64,000 nt of DNA, taken from the NCBI RefSeq assembly GCF_051297175.1, contig NZ_JBINNY010000001.1:930001-994000 (forward strand), written 5' to 3'. Every line of letters starts with the position of its first letter. The stretch's first letter is position 1. Both the position numbers and the translations under genes were made by a program. The DNA is from Dryocola sp051297175 (GTDB taxonomy: Bacteria > Pseudomonadota > Gammaproteobacteria > Enterobacterales > Enterobacteriaceae). The notes under the pieces are model-generated. The model was not told where the DNA came from, did not search any database, and was given only the letters and a program-made list of their open reading frames with translations. Of the stretch, positions 32,193 to 40,152 are shown piece by piece.

Positions 32193-34343
32193 ATGCTGTT
32201 AGGTTTTTTCCGCGCGCTGTTTCGCATTCTTTTTAGAGTGCGCATTACGGGCGATACCAACGCGCTGAAGCTGTCGCGCGTGCTGATTGTGCCGAATCAT
32301 GTCTCATTTATTGATGGCATTCTGCTGGCGCTGTTTTTGCCGGTGCGTCCGGTTTTTGCCGTCTATTCCTCTATTAGCCAGCAGTGGTACATGCGCTGGC
32401 TGAAGTCCCTGATTGATTTTGTGCCGCTCGACCCGACGAAGCCGATGTCGATTAAGCATCTGGTGCGTCTGGTGGAGCAGGGCCGCCCGGTGGTTATCTT
32501 CCCGGAAGGACGCATCTCGGTGACCGGCTCGCTGATGAAAATCTACGAGGGCGCGGGTTTTGTCGCGGCGAAAGCGAATGCGACGGTGATCCCGCTGCGC
32601 ATCGACGGCGCGGAGCTGACCTTCTTTAGCCGCCTGAAAGGCCTGGTCAAACAGCGTCTGTTTCCACGCATCACCCTGCATATTCTGCCGCCAACGTCCG
32701 TGCCCATGCCGGAAGCACCGCGCGCGCGCGAACGCCGCAAGATGGCGGGCGAAATGCTGCATCAGATTATGATGGAAGCCCGCATGGCGGTGCGCCCGCG
32801 CGAAACGCTGTTTGATGCGCTGCTGGCGGCGCAGTACCGCTACGGCGATCGCAAAAACTGCATCGAAGACATCAATTTCAAGCCCGATACCTATCGTAAG
32901 CTGCTGACAAAAACGCTGTTTGTGGGGCGTATTCTCAATAAATACAGCGAACAGGGTGAAACCATCGGCCTGATGCTGCCTAACGCGGCGATCAGCGCGG
33001 CGGTTATTTTCGGCGCGTCTTCTCGCGGGCGCATTCCGGCGATGATGAACTACACGGCGGGCGTGAAAGGCCTGACCAGCGCGATAACCGCCGCACGGAT
33101 CAAAACCATTTTCACCTCCCGCCAGTTCCTCGATAAAGGCAAGCTCTGGCACCTGCCGGAACAGCTGACGCAGGTACGCTGGGTCTTCCTGGAAGACCTG
33201 AAGGCGGACGTGACGCTCGCCGATAAGCTGTGGATCTTCGGCCACCTGTTCGTGCCGCATCTGGCGCAGGTGAAGCAGAAGCCGGAAGACGCGGCGATGG
33301 TGCTGTTTACCTCCGGTTCGGAGGGCAATCCGAAAGGCGTGGTGCACAGCCACAAAAGCCTGCTGGCGAACGTCGAGCAGATTCGCACCATCGCGGATTT
33401 CACCGCCAACGACAGGTTTATGTCGGCGCTGCCGCTGTTCCACTCCTTCGGCCTGACCGTCGGCCTGTTTACGCCGCTGCTGACCGGCGCGGAAGTGTTC
33501 CTTTATCCAAGTCCGCTGCATTACCGCGTGGTGCCGGAGCTGGTTTATGACCGCAACTGCACCGTGCTGTTCGGCACCTCAACCTTCCTCGGCAACTACG
33601 CGCGCTTCGCCAATCCTTACGACTTCTACCGCCTGCGCTACGTGGTTGCCGGTGCCGAGAAGCTTCAGGAAAGCACTAAGCAGCTGTGGCAGGACAAGTT
33701 CGGCCTGCGCATTCTGGAAGGCTATGGCGTTACCGAGTGTGCGCCGGTGGTGTCGATTAACGTGCCGATGGCCGCCAAACCGGGCACCGTTGGGCGCATT
33801 CTGCCCGCGATGGACGCGCGCCTGATGGCCGTGCCGGGCATCGAAGACGGCGGCCGCCTGCAGCTTAAAGGGCCGAACATCATGAACGGTTATCTGCGCG
33901 TCGAAAACCCCGGCGTGCTGGAAGCGCCGGAGGCGGAAAACGCGCTGGGCGAAATCGAAAAAGGCTGGTACGACACCGGCGATATCGTGAAGTTTGACGA
34001 GCAGGGCTTCTGCATTATTCAGGGCCGCGCCAAGCGCTTCGCCAAGATTGCCGGTGAGATGGTGTCGCTGGAGATGGTTGAGCAGGTTGCGCTGGGCGTT
34101 TCCCCGGACAAAATGCACGCCACGGTTATCAAGAGCGACGCTGCAAAAGGCGAAGCGCTGGTGATGTACACCACCGACGCCGATCTGACCCGCGAAAAAC
34201 TGCTGCAGTATGCCCGCCAGCACGGCGTGCCGGAGCTGGCCGTTCCGCGCGATATCCGCTTTATGAAGCAGCTGCCTCTGCTGGGCAGCGGCAAGCCGGA
34301 CTTCGTTACCCTGAAGGCGCAAATGGAGTCTGAAAATGCGTGA
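32193..34343 (+). CDS. aas: Bifunctional 2-acylglycerophosphoethanolamine acyltransferase / acyl-ACP synthetase Aas
   Basis: A 716-residue inner-membrane enzyme that re-acylates lysophosphatidylethanolamine. The N-terminal PlsC-type acyltransferase has the NHVSFIDG motif (HxxxxD near residue 36) and FPEGR. The C-terminal AMP-binding synthetase charges fatty acids onto ACP, with the phosphate loop TSGSEGNPKG, VTECAPV and GWYDTGDI. I chose the ATG at 32193 after AAAGGGAG; the track-length frame starts 30 bases earlier without a ribosome site. It overlaps lplT by eight bases. Confidence 0.95.
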   Translation: MLLGFFRALFRILFRVRITGDTNALKLSRVLIVPNHVSFIDGILLALFLPVRPVFAVYSSISQQWYMRWLKSLIDFVPLDPTKPMSIKHLVRLVEQGRPVVIFPEGRISVTGSLMKIYEGAGFVAAKANATVIPLRIDGAELTFFSRLKGLVKQRLFPRITLHILPPTSVPMPEAPRARERRKMAGEMLHQIMMEARMAVRPRETLFDALLAAQYRYGDRKNCIEDINFKPDTYRKLLTKTLFVGRILNKYSEQGETIGLMLPNAAISAAVIFGASSRGRIPAMMNYTAGVKGLTSAITAARIKTIFTSRQFLDKGKLWHLPEQLTQVRWVFLEDLKADVTLADKLWIFGHLFVPHLAQVKQKPEDAAMVLFTSGSEGNPKGVVHSHKSLLANVEQIRTIADFTANDRFMSALPLFHSFGLTVGLFTPLLTGAEVFLYPSPLHYRVVPELVYDRNCTVLFGTSTFLGNYARFANPYDFYRLRYVVAGAEKLQESTKQLWQDKFGLRILEGYGVTECAPVVSINVPMAAKPGTVGRILPAMDARLMAVPGIEDGGRLQLKGPNIMNGYLRVENPGVLEAPEAENALGEIEKGWYDTGDIVKFDEQGFCIIQGRAKRFAKIAGEMVSLEMVEQVALGVSPDKMHATVIKSDAAKGEALVMYTTDADLTREKLLQYARQHGVPELAVPRDIRFMKQLPLLGSGKPDFVTLKAQMESENA

Positions 34344-35532
34344 TAGCGCGTTACACGATACCCCTCTCTGGTCAAAAGGAATGAAGGCCGTTACGGCGGC
34401 CCAGTTCCTGTCGGCCTTCGGCGATAACGCCCTGCTGTTCGCGACGCTTGCGGTGCTCAAGCAGCAGTTTTATCCCGACTGGAGTCAGCCGGTGCTGCAA
34501 ATGGTGTTTGTGGCGGCCTACATCCTTTTCGCGCCGTTCGTCGGCCAGATTGCGGACAGCTTCGCAAAAGGGCGGGTGATGATGTTCGCCAACGGGCTTA
34601 AGCTCGCGGGCGCGGCGGTGATTTGCTTTGGCTTTAATCCGTTTGTCGGCTACACGCTGGTGGGCGTTGGCGCGGCAGCCTATTCGCCCGCGAAGTATGG
34701 CATTCTCGGCGAGCTGACAACCGGCGATCGCCTGGTTAAAGCCAACGGGATTATGGAGTCCTCGACCATCGCGGCCATTTTGCTGGGGTCGATGGCGGGC
34801 GGCGTGCTGGCCGATTGGCACGTTCTCGCCGCGCTAAGCGTTTGCGTGCTGGTGTACGCGGGGGCGGTCGTCGCGAACGTCTTTATTCCTAAGCTTGCTC
34901 CGGCCCGCCCGGGGCAGTCGTGGCGCTTTACGCCGATGACGCGCAGCTTTTTCACCGCCTGCCGCTCGCTGTGGAGCAACGGCGAGACGCGTTTTTCCCT
35001 CGTCGGCACCAGCCTGTTCTGGGGCGCGGGCGTGACGCTGCGCTTCCTGCTGGTGCTGTGGGTGCCGGTTGCGCTGGGGATTACGGATAACGCGACCCCA
35101 ACCTATCTGAACGCGATGGTGGCGGTCGGTATCGTCGTGGGTGCCGGGGCTGCGGCGAAGCTGGTGACGCTTGAAACCGTGGCGCGCTGTATGCCAGCCG
35201 GGATTTTGATAGGCGTTGGCGTGCTGTTCTTCTCGCTGCAGCACGCGCTGCTGCCGGCTTACGGCCTGCTGCTGCTGATAGGCGTGCTCGGTGGGTTCTT
35301 CGTCGTGCCGCTTAACGCGCTGCTACAGGAAAGAGGTAAACGCACGGTCGGCGCGGGGAACGCGATAGCGGTGCAGAATCTGGGCGAGAACACGGCGATG
35401 CTGCTGATGCTCGGCCTGTATTCGCTGGCGGTGAAAACCGGCGCGCCGATTGTCGGCATCGGCATTGGCTTTGGCGCGGTGTTTGCGCTGGCGATTAGCG
35501 CGCTGTGGATTTGGCAGATACGTCAGAAGTAG
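34336..35532 (+). CDS. lplT: Lysophospholipid transporter LplT
   Basis: A 398-residue MFS flippase that moves lysophosphatidylethanolamine to the inner leaflet, where Aas repairs it. Start MRDSALHDTPLWSKGMKAV; blocks AQFLSAFGDNALLFATLAVL, YSPAKYGILGELTTGD and QNLGENTAMLLMLG are the same as in E. coli LplT. It overlaps aas, so the two are translated together. A long REP array follows the stop. Confidence 0.95.
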   Translation: MRDSALHDTPLWSKGMKAVTAAQFLSAFGDNALLFATLAVLKQQFYPDWSQPVLQMVFVAAYILFAPFVGQIADSFAKGRVMMFANGLKLAGAAVICFGFNPFVGYTLVGVGAAAYSPAKYGILGELTTGDRLVKANGIMESSTIAAILLGSMAGGVLADWHVLAALSVCVLVYAGAVVANVFIPKLAPARPGQSWRFTPMTRSFFTACRSLWSNGETRFSLVGTSLFWGAGVTLRFLLVLWVPVALGITDNATPTYLNAMVAVGIVVGAGAAAKLVTLETVARCMPAGILIGVGVLFFSLQHALLPAYGLLLLIGVLGGFFVVPLNALLQERGKRTVGAGNAIAVQNLGENTAMLLMLGLYSLAVKTGAPIVGIGIGFGAVFALAISALWIWQIRQK

Positions 35533-35542
35533 TTGTTTTGTG

Positions 35543-35912
35543 TCGGGTTTCGGGTGGCGGCTTGCGGCTTACCCGACCTACGGTTTCGTGGTAAATGTCG
35601 GATGGCGCTTTGCTTATCCGACCTACGGTTTCGTGGTTAATGTCGGATGGCGCTTTGCTTATCCGACCTACGTTTTCGTGGTTAATGTCGGATGGCGCTT
35701 TGCTTATCCGACCTACGGTTTCGTGGTTAATATCGGATGGCGCTTTGCTTATCCGACCTACGGTTTCGTGGTTAATATCGGATGGCGCATTTGCTTATCC
35801 GACCTACGGTTTCGTGGTAAATGTCGGATGGCGCTTTGCTTATCCGACATACGTTTTCGATCATTACGTTTAATCAATATGTAGGGCGGATAAGCGCTAG
35901 CGCCATCCGCCG
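35543..35912. repeat. Tandem REP array, 45-bp period
   Basis: Six direct REP units start at 35598, 35643, 35688, 35733, 35778 and 35824. Period is 45 bases (46 for one unit, which has an extra A in GGCGCATTTGC). Each begins TCGGATGGCGCTTTGCTTAT and has an almost identical 21-base spacer containing TTTCGTGGTTAAT. A diverged unit precedes them at 35543 and an inverted unit (GGGCGGATAAGCG...CCATCCGCC) closes the array at about 35882-35912. It fills the whole gap between the convergent genes lplT and tas. Confidence 0.92.
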
Positions 35913-35921
35913 CTATTCATT

Positions 35922-36962
35922 TTACGGTGCAGGGTAGGTATAAACGCGATGCACCGCTTCCAGCTCTTCGATCACCTCTTCGCTTAACTCCAGATGCAGG
36001 CTCTCAAGGTTGGTTTTTAGCTGCTCCAACGTGGTTGCACCCAGCAGCGTGCTGGCAACAAACGGTTGACGCCTGACAAAGGCCAGCGCCATCTGCGCCG
36101 GATCGAGATTATGGCGTTTTGCCACGTCGACATAGGCCGCAACCGCTTTCTCGGCCTGCTCGCCGCTGTAGCGCGTAAAGCGGCTAAACAGCGTATTGCG
36201 CGCGCCAGCGGGCTTCGCGCCGTTCAGGTATTTCCCGGTTAGCGTCCCGAAGGCCAGGCAGGAATAGGCCAGCAGCTCAACGCCTTCGCGCTGGGTTATC
36301 TCGGCAAGGCCCACTTCAAAGCTGCGGTTTACCAGGCTGTACGGGTTCTGAATGGTGACGATGCGCGGCAGGTCGTGCTTTTCCGCCAGCTGTAGATAGC
36401 GCATCACGCCCCACGGCGTTTCGTTCGAGACGCCGATATAGCGAATCTTCCCGGCGCGCTGGAATTCTGCCAGCGCCTCCAGCGTTTCCAGCAGCGTGAC
36501 GGGAACCGCGTTATCCGTCCAGGTGTAGCCCAGCTTGCCGAAGCAGTTGGTGGCGCGCTGCGGCCAGTGAACCTGATAGAGATCGAGGTAGTCGGTCTGT
36601 AGGCGCTTAAGGCTTGCGTCCAGCGCGTCGCGAATATTTCTGCGGTCGAGAATCTGGTTTGGGCGGATGCCCGCGTCGTTATTGCGGCTTGGGCCGCTGA
36701 CCTTTGAGGCGACGATAAGCTTGTCGCGATTGCCGCTTTTCTTCAGCCAGTTGCCCACGTAGGTTTCTGTTAACCCTTGGGTTTCCGGGCGCGGCGGGAC
36801 GGGGTACATCTCCGCGACGTCAATCAGGTTCACGCCTTGGCTTACGGCATAATCAAGCTGTTGGTGAGCGTCGGCTTCGCTGTTCTGTTCACCAAACGTC
36901 ATGGTGCCAAGGCCCAGCGTGCTTATTTCAAGAGCGCTATGGGGGATACGGTGATAGTGCAT
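35922..36962 (-). CDS. tas: Aldo/keto reductase Tas
   Basis: A 346-residue NADP(H)-dependent aldo-keto reductase. In E. coli Tas complements a tyrosine auxotroph under starvation; the natural substrate is uncertain. The catalytic tetrad regions are seen in LIDVAEMYPVPPRPE (Asp, Tyr), IVASKVSGPS (Lys) and YQVHWPQ (His). The cofactor-binding end has ASTLLGATTLEQLKTN. Same length as the E. coli protein (346). Confidence 0.94.
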   Translation of the reverse strand: MHYHRIPHSALEISTLGLGTMTFGEQNSEADAHQQLDYAVSQGVNLIDVAEMYPVPPRPETQGLTETYVGNWLKKSGNRDKLIVASKVSGPSRNNDAGIRPNQILDRRNIRDALDASLKRLQTDYLDLYQVHWPQRATNCFGKLGYTWTDNAVPVTLLETLEALAEFQRAGKIRYIGVSNETPWGVMRYLQLAEKHDLPRIVTIQNPYSLVNRSFEVGLAEITQREGVELLAYSCLAFGTLTGKYLNGAKPAGARNTLFSRFTRYSGEQAEKAVAAYVDVAKRHNLDPAQMALAFVRRQPFVASTLLGATTLEQLKTNLESLHLELSEEVIEELEAVHRVYTYPAP

Positions 36963-37101
36963 AGCCGGCTTCCTTATTCTTCTGACCTCATCAGGCAGGC
37001 GCCTGACAAAAAAGGACTATTAACATGGCAGAGGGGAAGCAAAAGCGAAAGGGGGGAGAGAAGAAAAGTCGTCAGGCCAGCGAGGCGCTGACCTTCAGGA
37101 T

Positions 37102-37320
37102 TTAACGCTCAATGATTTGTGAAACGTCGTCGCGGTTGATCTGCATTTCGTTGCCCTGCTGGTCACGGTAGCTCACCAGACCGGTTTCATCATCGACCTT
37201 CGGTTTGCCATCGGTCAGGATCATGCGGCCGTCTTTGGTTGCCATCACGTAGTCGCTGCTGCAGCCGGAAACGGCAAAAGCCAGACCCATAGCGGAAATT
37301 ACAACTGCCCATTTTTTCAT
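37102..37320 (-). CDS. ygdR: Small lipoprotein YgdR (YgdI/YgdR family)
   Basis: A 72-residue lipoprotein: signal MKKWAVVISAMGLAFAVSGC with the lipobox cysteine at 20, then the DUF903 (SH3-like) domain SSDYVMATKDGRMILTDGKP. Function is unknown. It is nearly identical to E. coli YgdR. Confidence 0.93.
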   Translation of the reverse strand: MKKWAVVISAMGLAFAVSGCSSDYVMATKDGRMILTDGKPKVDDETGLVSYRDQQGNEMQINRDDVSQIIER

Positions 37321-37409
37321 TGTTGTTCGCCTCGTCAGGAATGGAATAGAAAAACATACATAGTTTAGTAATAACTTTTTAAAGGCGGGAAGATAAGCGG
37401 CAAATTCTT

Positions 37410-37450
37410 AAAATAAATCAGGGGAAAGCGTGTTGGCCTTCCCCTGATTG
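37410..37450 (-). terminator. Terminator of ygdQ
   Basis: On the minus strand AATCAGGGGAA and TTCCCCTGATT pair over a 14-base loop and are followed by a T-rich tail (TATTTTAAG). Confidence 0.75.
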
Positions 37451-37452
37451 GG

Positions 37453-38166
37453 TTAGAGCGGGTTCTTTTTGTTGCGGATAAGGTTGAGGCTTTCGACGGC
37501 GATAGAGAAGAACATCGCGAAGTAGATGTAGCCTTTCGGCACGTGAACATCGAAGCTTTCGAGAATCAGCGTGAAGCCCACCAGCAGCAGGAATGCCAGG
37601 GCGAGCATTTTCACCGACGGATGGCGGTCAACGAAATCGCCAATCGCGCGCGCGGCAAACATCATGACCCCGACTGCGATAATCACGGCGGCCATCATGA
37701 TGAACAGGTGGTCAGACAGGCCGACCGCGGTAATCACCGAATCCAGGCTGAAAATAATATCCAGCAGCATGATCTGCACGATAGCGCCAAAGAAGGAGTG
37801 AACGTTGGTTTTAATGCCTTCTTCGCCGCCCTCGATGGATTCGTGAATCTCTTTGCTGGCCTTCCAGATAAGGAACAGACCACCGAAGAGCAGGATTAAA
37901 TCCCGCGCGGAAATCTCATTACCCATGACCGTAAACAGCGGGGTAGTTAAGCGGATAACCCATGCAATAGAAGCAAGCAGCGCAAGCCGCATGAGCATTG
38001 CCGCGCCTAAACCCAGGCGACGCGCCTTCTGCTGCTGCTCTTTGGGGAGCTTCGCGACGACCAGCGAGAGGAAAATAATATTGTCGATACCCAATACGAT
38101 TTCGAGGATGGTTAGCGTGCCTAACGCCATCCATGCATTGGGGTCAGAGATCCATGCAAACATCAA
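37453..38166 (-). CDS. ygdQ: TerC-family membrane protein YgdQ
   Basis: A 237-residue inner-membrane protein of the TerC family (members are linked to metal ion homeostasis, notably manganese efflux, and tellurite). It has six to seven hydrophobic segments. The acidic intramembrane motifs EIVLGIDNIIFLS and LLDIIFSLDSVITAVGL are intact, and the C-terminus is LNLIRNKKNPL as in E. coli. Confidence 0.92.
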   Translation of the reverse strand: MMFAWISDPNAWMALGTLTILEIVLGIDNIIFLSLVVAKLPKEQQQKARRLGLGAAMLMRLALLASIAWVIRLTTPLFTVMGNEISARDLILLFGGLFLIWKASKEIHESIEGGEEGIKTNVHSFFGAIVQIMLLDIIFSLDSVITAVGLSDHLFIMMAAVIIAVGVMMFAARAIGDFVDRHPSVKMLALAFLLLVGFTLILESFDVHVPKGYIYFAMFFSIAVESLNLIRNKKNPL

Positions 38167-38237
38167 ACAAGTCCTGCCAAAAAATGAAAACGCTAATTAT
38201 AAGCGCCTGCTCGAAAGGGAGTACACGTTAATTGATG

Positions 38238-38924
38238 CTACAGGCCGAAATGTCGTGCAAGTAGGGCGGCGGTAAAGTTCTTTTTAAGATAGAAACCGCG
38301 TGGCAGCGTGAGGATCTTTGTGCCGTCCGCGCCGATGGCTTCGGTCAGCGCTTTGCTGTTCGCAGCCTTAGGGCGCAGCTGCAGCACTTCGCCATGACGG
38401 GCGGTAATGCGTTCAACCTGTCCCAGCACAATCAGATCCATCAGCTCCTCCCAGTCCAGCCTGAGCTGGCGATCCTCTTCTTCCGAAGGCTCCCATAATA
38501 GAGGCGCGCCCACGCGGCGTTCGGCCAACGGGATTTGCCGTTCGCCCTCAACCGGTATCCACAGAACGCGCTTTAGCTTATGGCGCACGTGGCTGGTTTC
38601 CCACACCACGCCGGTGTTGCCCGTAAGCGGCGCGACGCAGACAAAGGTGGTTTCCAGCGGGCGGCCGAGCCGGTCGATGGGGATCGTTTTTAACTCGATG
38701 CCTAACGCGGCGAAATCCTGCTCCGGTTTGCTCCCCGCGCTCGCCCCGAGCCAAAGCTCGAGCAAAATACCGATCCAGCCTTTATCGCGCTTAAGATCCG
38801 CCGGGATGGCAAGGCCCGCCAGCGCGGCGAGTTCCCCAAGCGTATAGCCCGCGAGGCTTTGTGCCTGAGCAAGCAGAATGCGTTCGTTTTCGGGTGGGTG
38901 AAGCAAAGGTTGTAATGATTGCAT
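38238..38924 (-). CDS. mutH: DNA mismatch repair endonuclease MutH
   Basis: A 228-residue methyl-directed repair nuclease that nicks the unmethylated strand at hemimethylated GATC when activated by MutS/MutL. Catalytic D-(E)-x-K residues are seen in KPEQDFAALGIELKTIP (Asp, Glu, Lys near 70-79). The C-terminal RGFYLKKNFTAALLARHFGL is as in E. coli. I chose the ATG at 38924 (MQSLQPLLHPPENE) over the 15-codon-longer frame because it matches the E. coli N-terminus and length (229). Confidence 0.94.
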   Translation of the reverse strand: MQSLQPLLHPPENERILLAQAQSLAGYTLGELAALAGLAIPADLKRDKGWIGILLELWLGASAGSKPEQDFAALGIELKTIPIDRLGRPLETTFVCVAPLTGNTGVVWETSHVRHKLKRVLWIPVEGERQIPLAERRVGAPLLWEPSEEEDRQLRLDWEELMDLIVLGQVERITARHGEVLQLRPKAANSKALTEAIGADGTKILTLPRGFYLKKNFTAALLARHFGL

Positions 38925-39116
38925 AACGCCTGGCTGCGAGTGGTTAAAAAATGACCGTGGTTTACCCACAATGGGGAAATAGTTTAACGTGCCGGGAGAG
39001 AGAATATCAATTTCATGATTTGTAATGACTTTTTTTCAAAAACTTCGCATATTGCGGTAAGCAAAAAAATCTTTTCCAATTCTGGTCACTGACAATGAAC
39101 AGGATCTTACACCGGG

Positions 39117-39125
39117 TTATCCACA
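39117..39125 (+). promoter_or_regulatory. DnaA box (perfect)
   Basis: TTATCCACA, the strict R1-type DnaA box. Confidence 0.85.
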
Positions 39126-39235
39126 GAAAAATGGGATAACTGGCAAAAACCATGACTACTGGTTCCATTTACAGCCTTGACGGAGGGGCTAAAGACATTT
39201 TTTCGACGAATTGTGCCTAACTTGTTGGCACAATC

Positions 39236-39244
39236 TGTGGATAA
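39236..39244 (-). promoter_or_regulatory. DnaA box (perfect, inverted)
   Basis: TGTGGATAA, the reverse complement of the strict box, 119 bases from the first. Confidence 0.85.
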
Positions 39245-39432
39245 AAACGTCATTGGTCGATCTTTCGTCAGTTGGCGATCCTTGAATGTGATGCCCATCA
39301 CGTTATGAGAGTAATGAACAGCATTTATCTGTGTATTGAATTGAATTATAATAAGTTTTCATAAGTGTGGGATTGTTCTTATTTTGAGTTGTCAGAAGTT
39401 GTCCCGAGAGTATCGGCTAGTTTTTCACAGTG

Positions 39433-39441
39433 ATATCCACA
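39433..39441 (+). promoter_or_regulatory. DnaA box (one mismatch)
   Basis: ATATCCACA differs from TTATCCACA at the first base. Confidence 0.5.
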
Positions 39442-39609
39442 GAAAAAGTGAATAAAAACGCCTGGGCTTCGGCCCTTCTGTTTATAACTCGGGTTAAATT
39501 TGTGAGTTATTCAAATGTTATTAGTCACGGTAGACGATTAACAGTGGTTTACCGCCTGAGGCTTGTATGAAACAATCGCTGCAATCGAGATTTTATTTGA
39601 GGTAGTCCG

Positions 39610-40140
39610 GTGATCGATGATGATGGCTACCGCCCGAATGTTGGTATTGTAATCTGTAATCGGCAAGGGCAGGTGATGTGGGCCAGACGTTTTGGTCAGC
39701 ACTCCTGGCAGTTTCCGCAGGGTGGCATCAATCCTGGCGAATCTCCTGAGCAGGCGATGTACCGTGAGCTTTTTGAGGAAGTGGGGTTACAGCGAAAAGA
39801 TGTCCGTATCCTCGCCTCGACCCGCAACTGGTTACGTTACAAATTACCGAAACGTTTGGTGCGTTGGGACACAAAGCCGGTTTGTATCGGCCAGAAACAA
39901 AAATGGTTTCTTTTGCAGTTGATTGGCTCTGATAACGACATCAATATGCAAACCAGCAGCACCCCGGAGTTCGACGGCTGGCGTTGGGTGAGCTACTGGT
40001 ATCCCGTGCGTCAGGTTGTCTCCTTCAAGCGCGATGTTTATCGTCGGGTGATGAAAGAGTTTGCCAGTGTCGTTATGCCGCTGCAGGAAGTTACGCCACC
40101 ACGCAATAACGCGCCTGCATGGCGACGTAAAAGAGGTTAA
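39610..40140 (+). CDS. rppH: RNA pyrophosphohydrolase RppH
   Basis: A 176-residue Nudix enzyme that removes pyrophosphate from 5' triphosphorylated mRNA, triggering RNase E decay. The Nudix box is GGINPGESPEQAMYRELFEEVG (short form: G-x5-E-x7-REL-x-EE-x-G, near residues 38-59). The RNA-binding basic surface includes KLPKRLVRWD. It starts with GTG at 39610, as gene position and the MIDDDGYRPNVGI start of E. coli indicate. It is 12 bases from ptsP and probably cotranscribed with it. Confidence 0.95.
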   Translation: MIDDDGYRPNVGIVICNRQGQVMWARRFGQHSWQFPQGGINPGESPEQAMYRELFEEVGLQRKDVRILASTRNWLRYKLPKRLVRWDTKPVCIGQKQKWFLLQLIGSDNDINMQTSSTPEFDGWRWVSYWYPVRQVVSFKRDVYRRVMKEFASVVMPLQEVTPPRNNAPAWRRKRG

Positions 40141-40152
40141 GTCACGCCAAAA

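Larger units (their letters stand above)
38925..39609. other. DARS2-type DnaA-reactivating locus between mutH and rppH
   Basis: In E. coli DARS2, which promotes conversion of ADP-DnaA to ATP-DnaA, is the mutH-rppH (ygdP) gap. The same 685-base gap here contains two perfect DnaA boxes, TTATCCACA at 39117-39125 (+) and TGTGGATAA at 39236-39244 (-). A one-mismatch box, ATATCCACA, is at 39433-39441 (+). A weak inverted sequence GGGATAAC lies 10 bases after the first box. The rest is AT-rich. I could not place the IHF and Fis sites with confidence. A 64-codon minus frame (39107-39301) overlaps the boxes and is not called. Confidence 0.8.

Noticed and set aside
32304..33521. 405-codon minus-strand frame antisense to aas
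   Set aside because: Shadow of a conserved gene; Arg/Gln/His-rich without motifs. Likewise 42477-43604 opposite lgt and 50325-51305 opposite ptrA.
35450..35884. 144-codon repetitive frame after lplT
   Set aside because: Produced by the 45-base REP period (15 codons); not a protein gene.
35543..35912. Possible CRISPR array
   Set aside because: The repeats are REP palindromes and the spacers are all nearly the same sequence; no cas genes nearby.
39107..39301. 64-codon minus-strand frame in the mutH-rppH gap
   Set aside because: It covers DnaA boxes in a known regulatory gap and shows no start signals or coding character.
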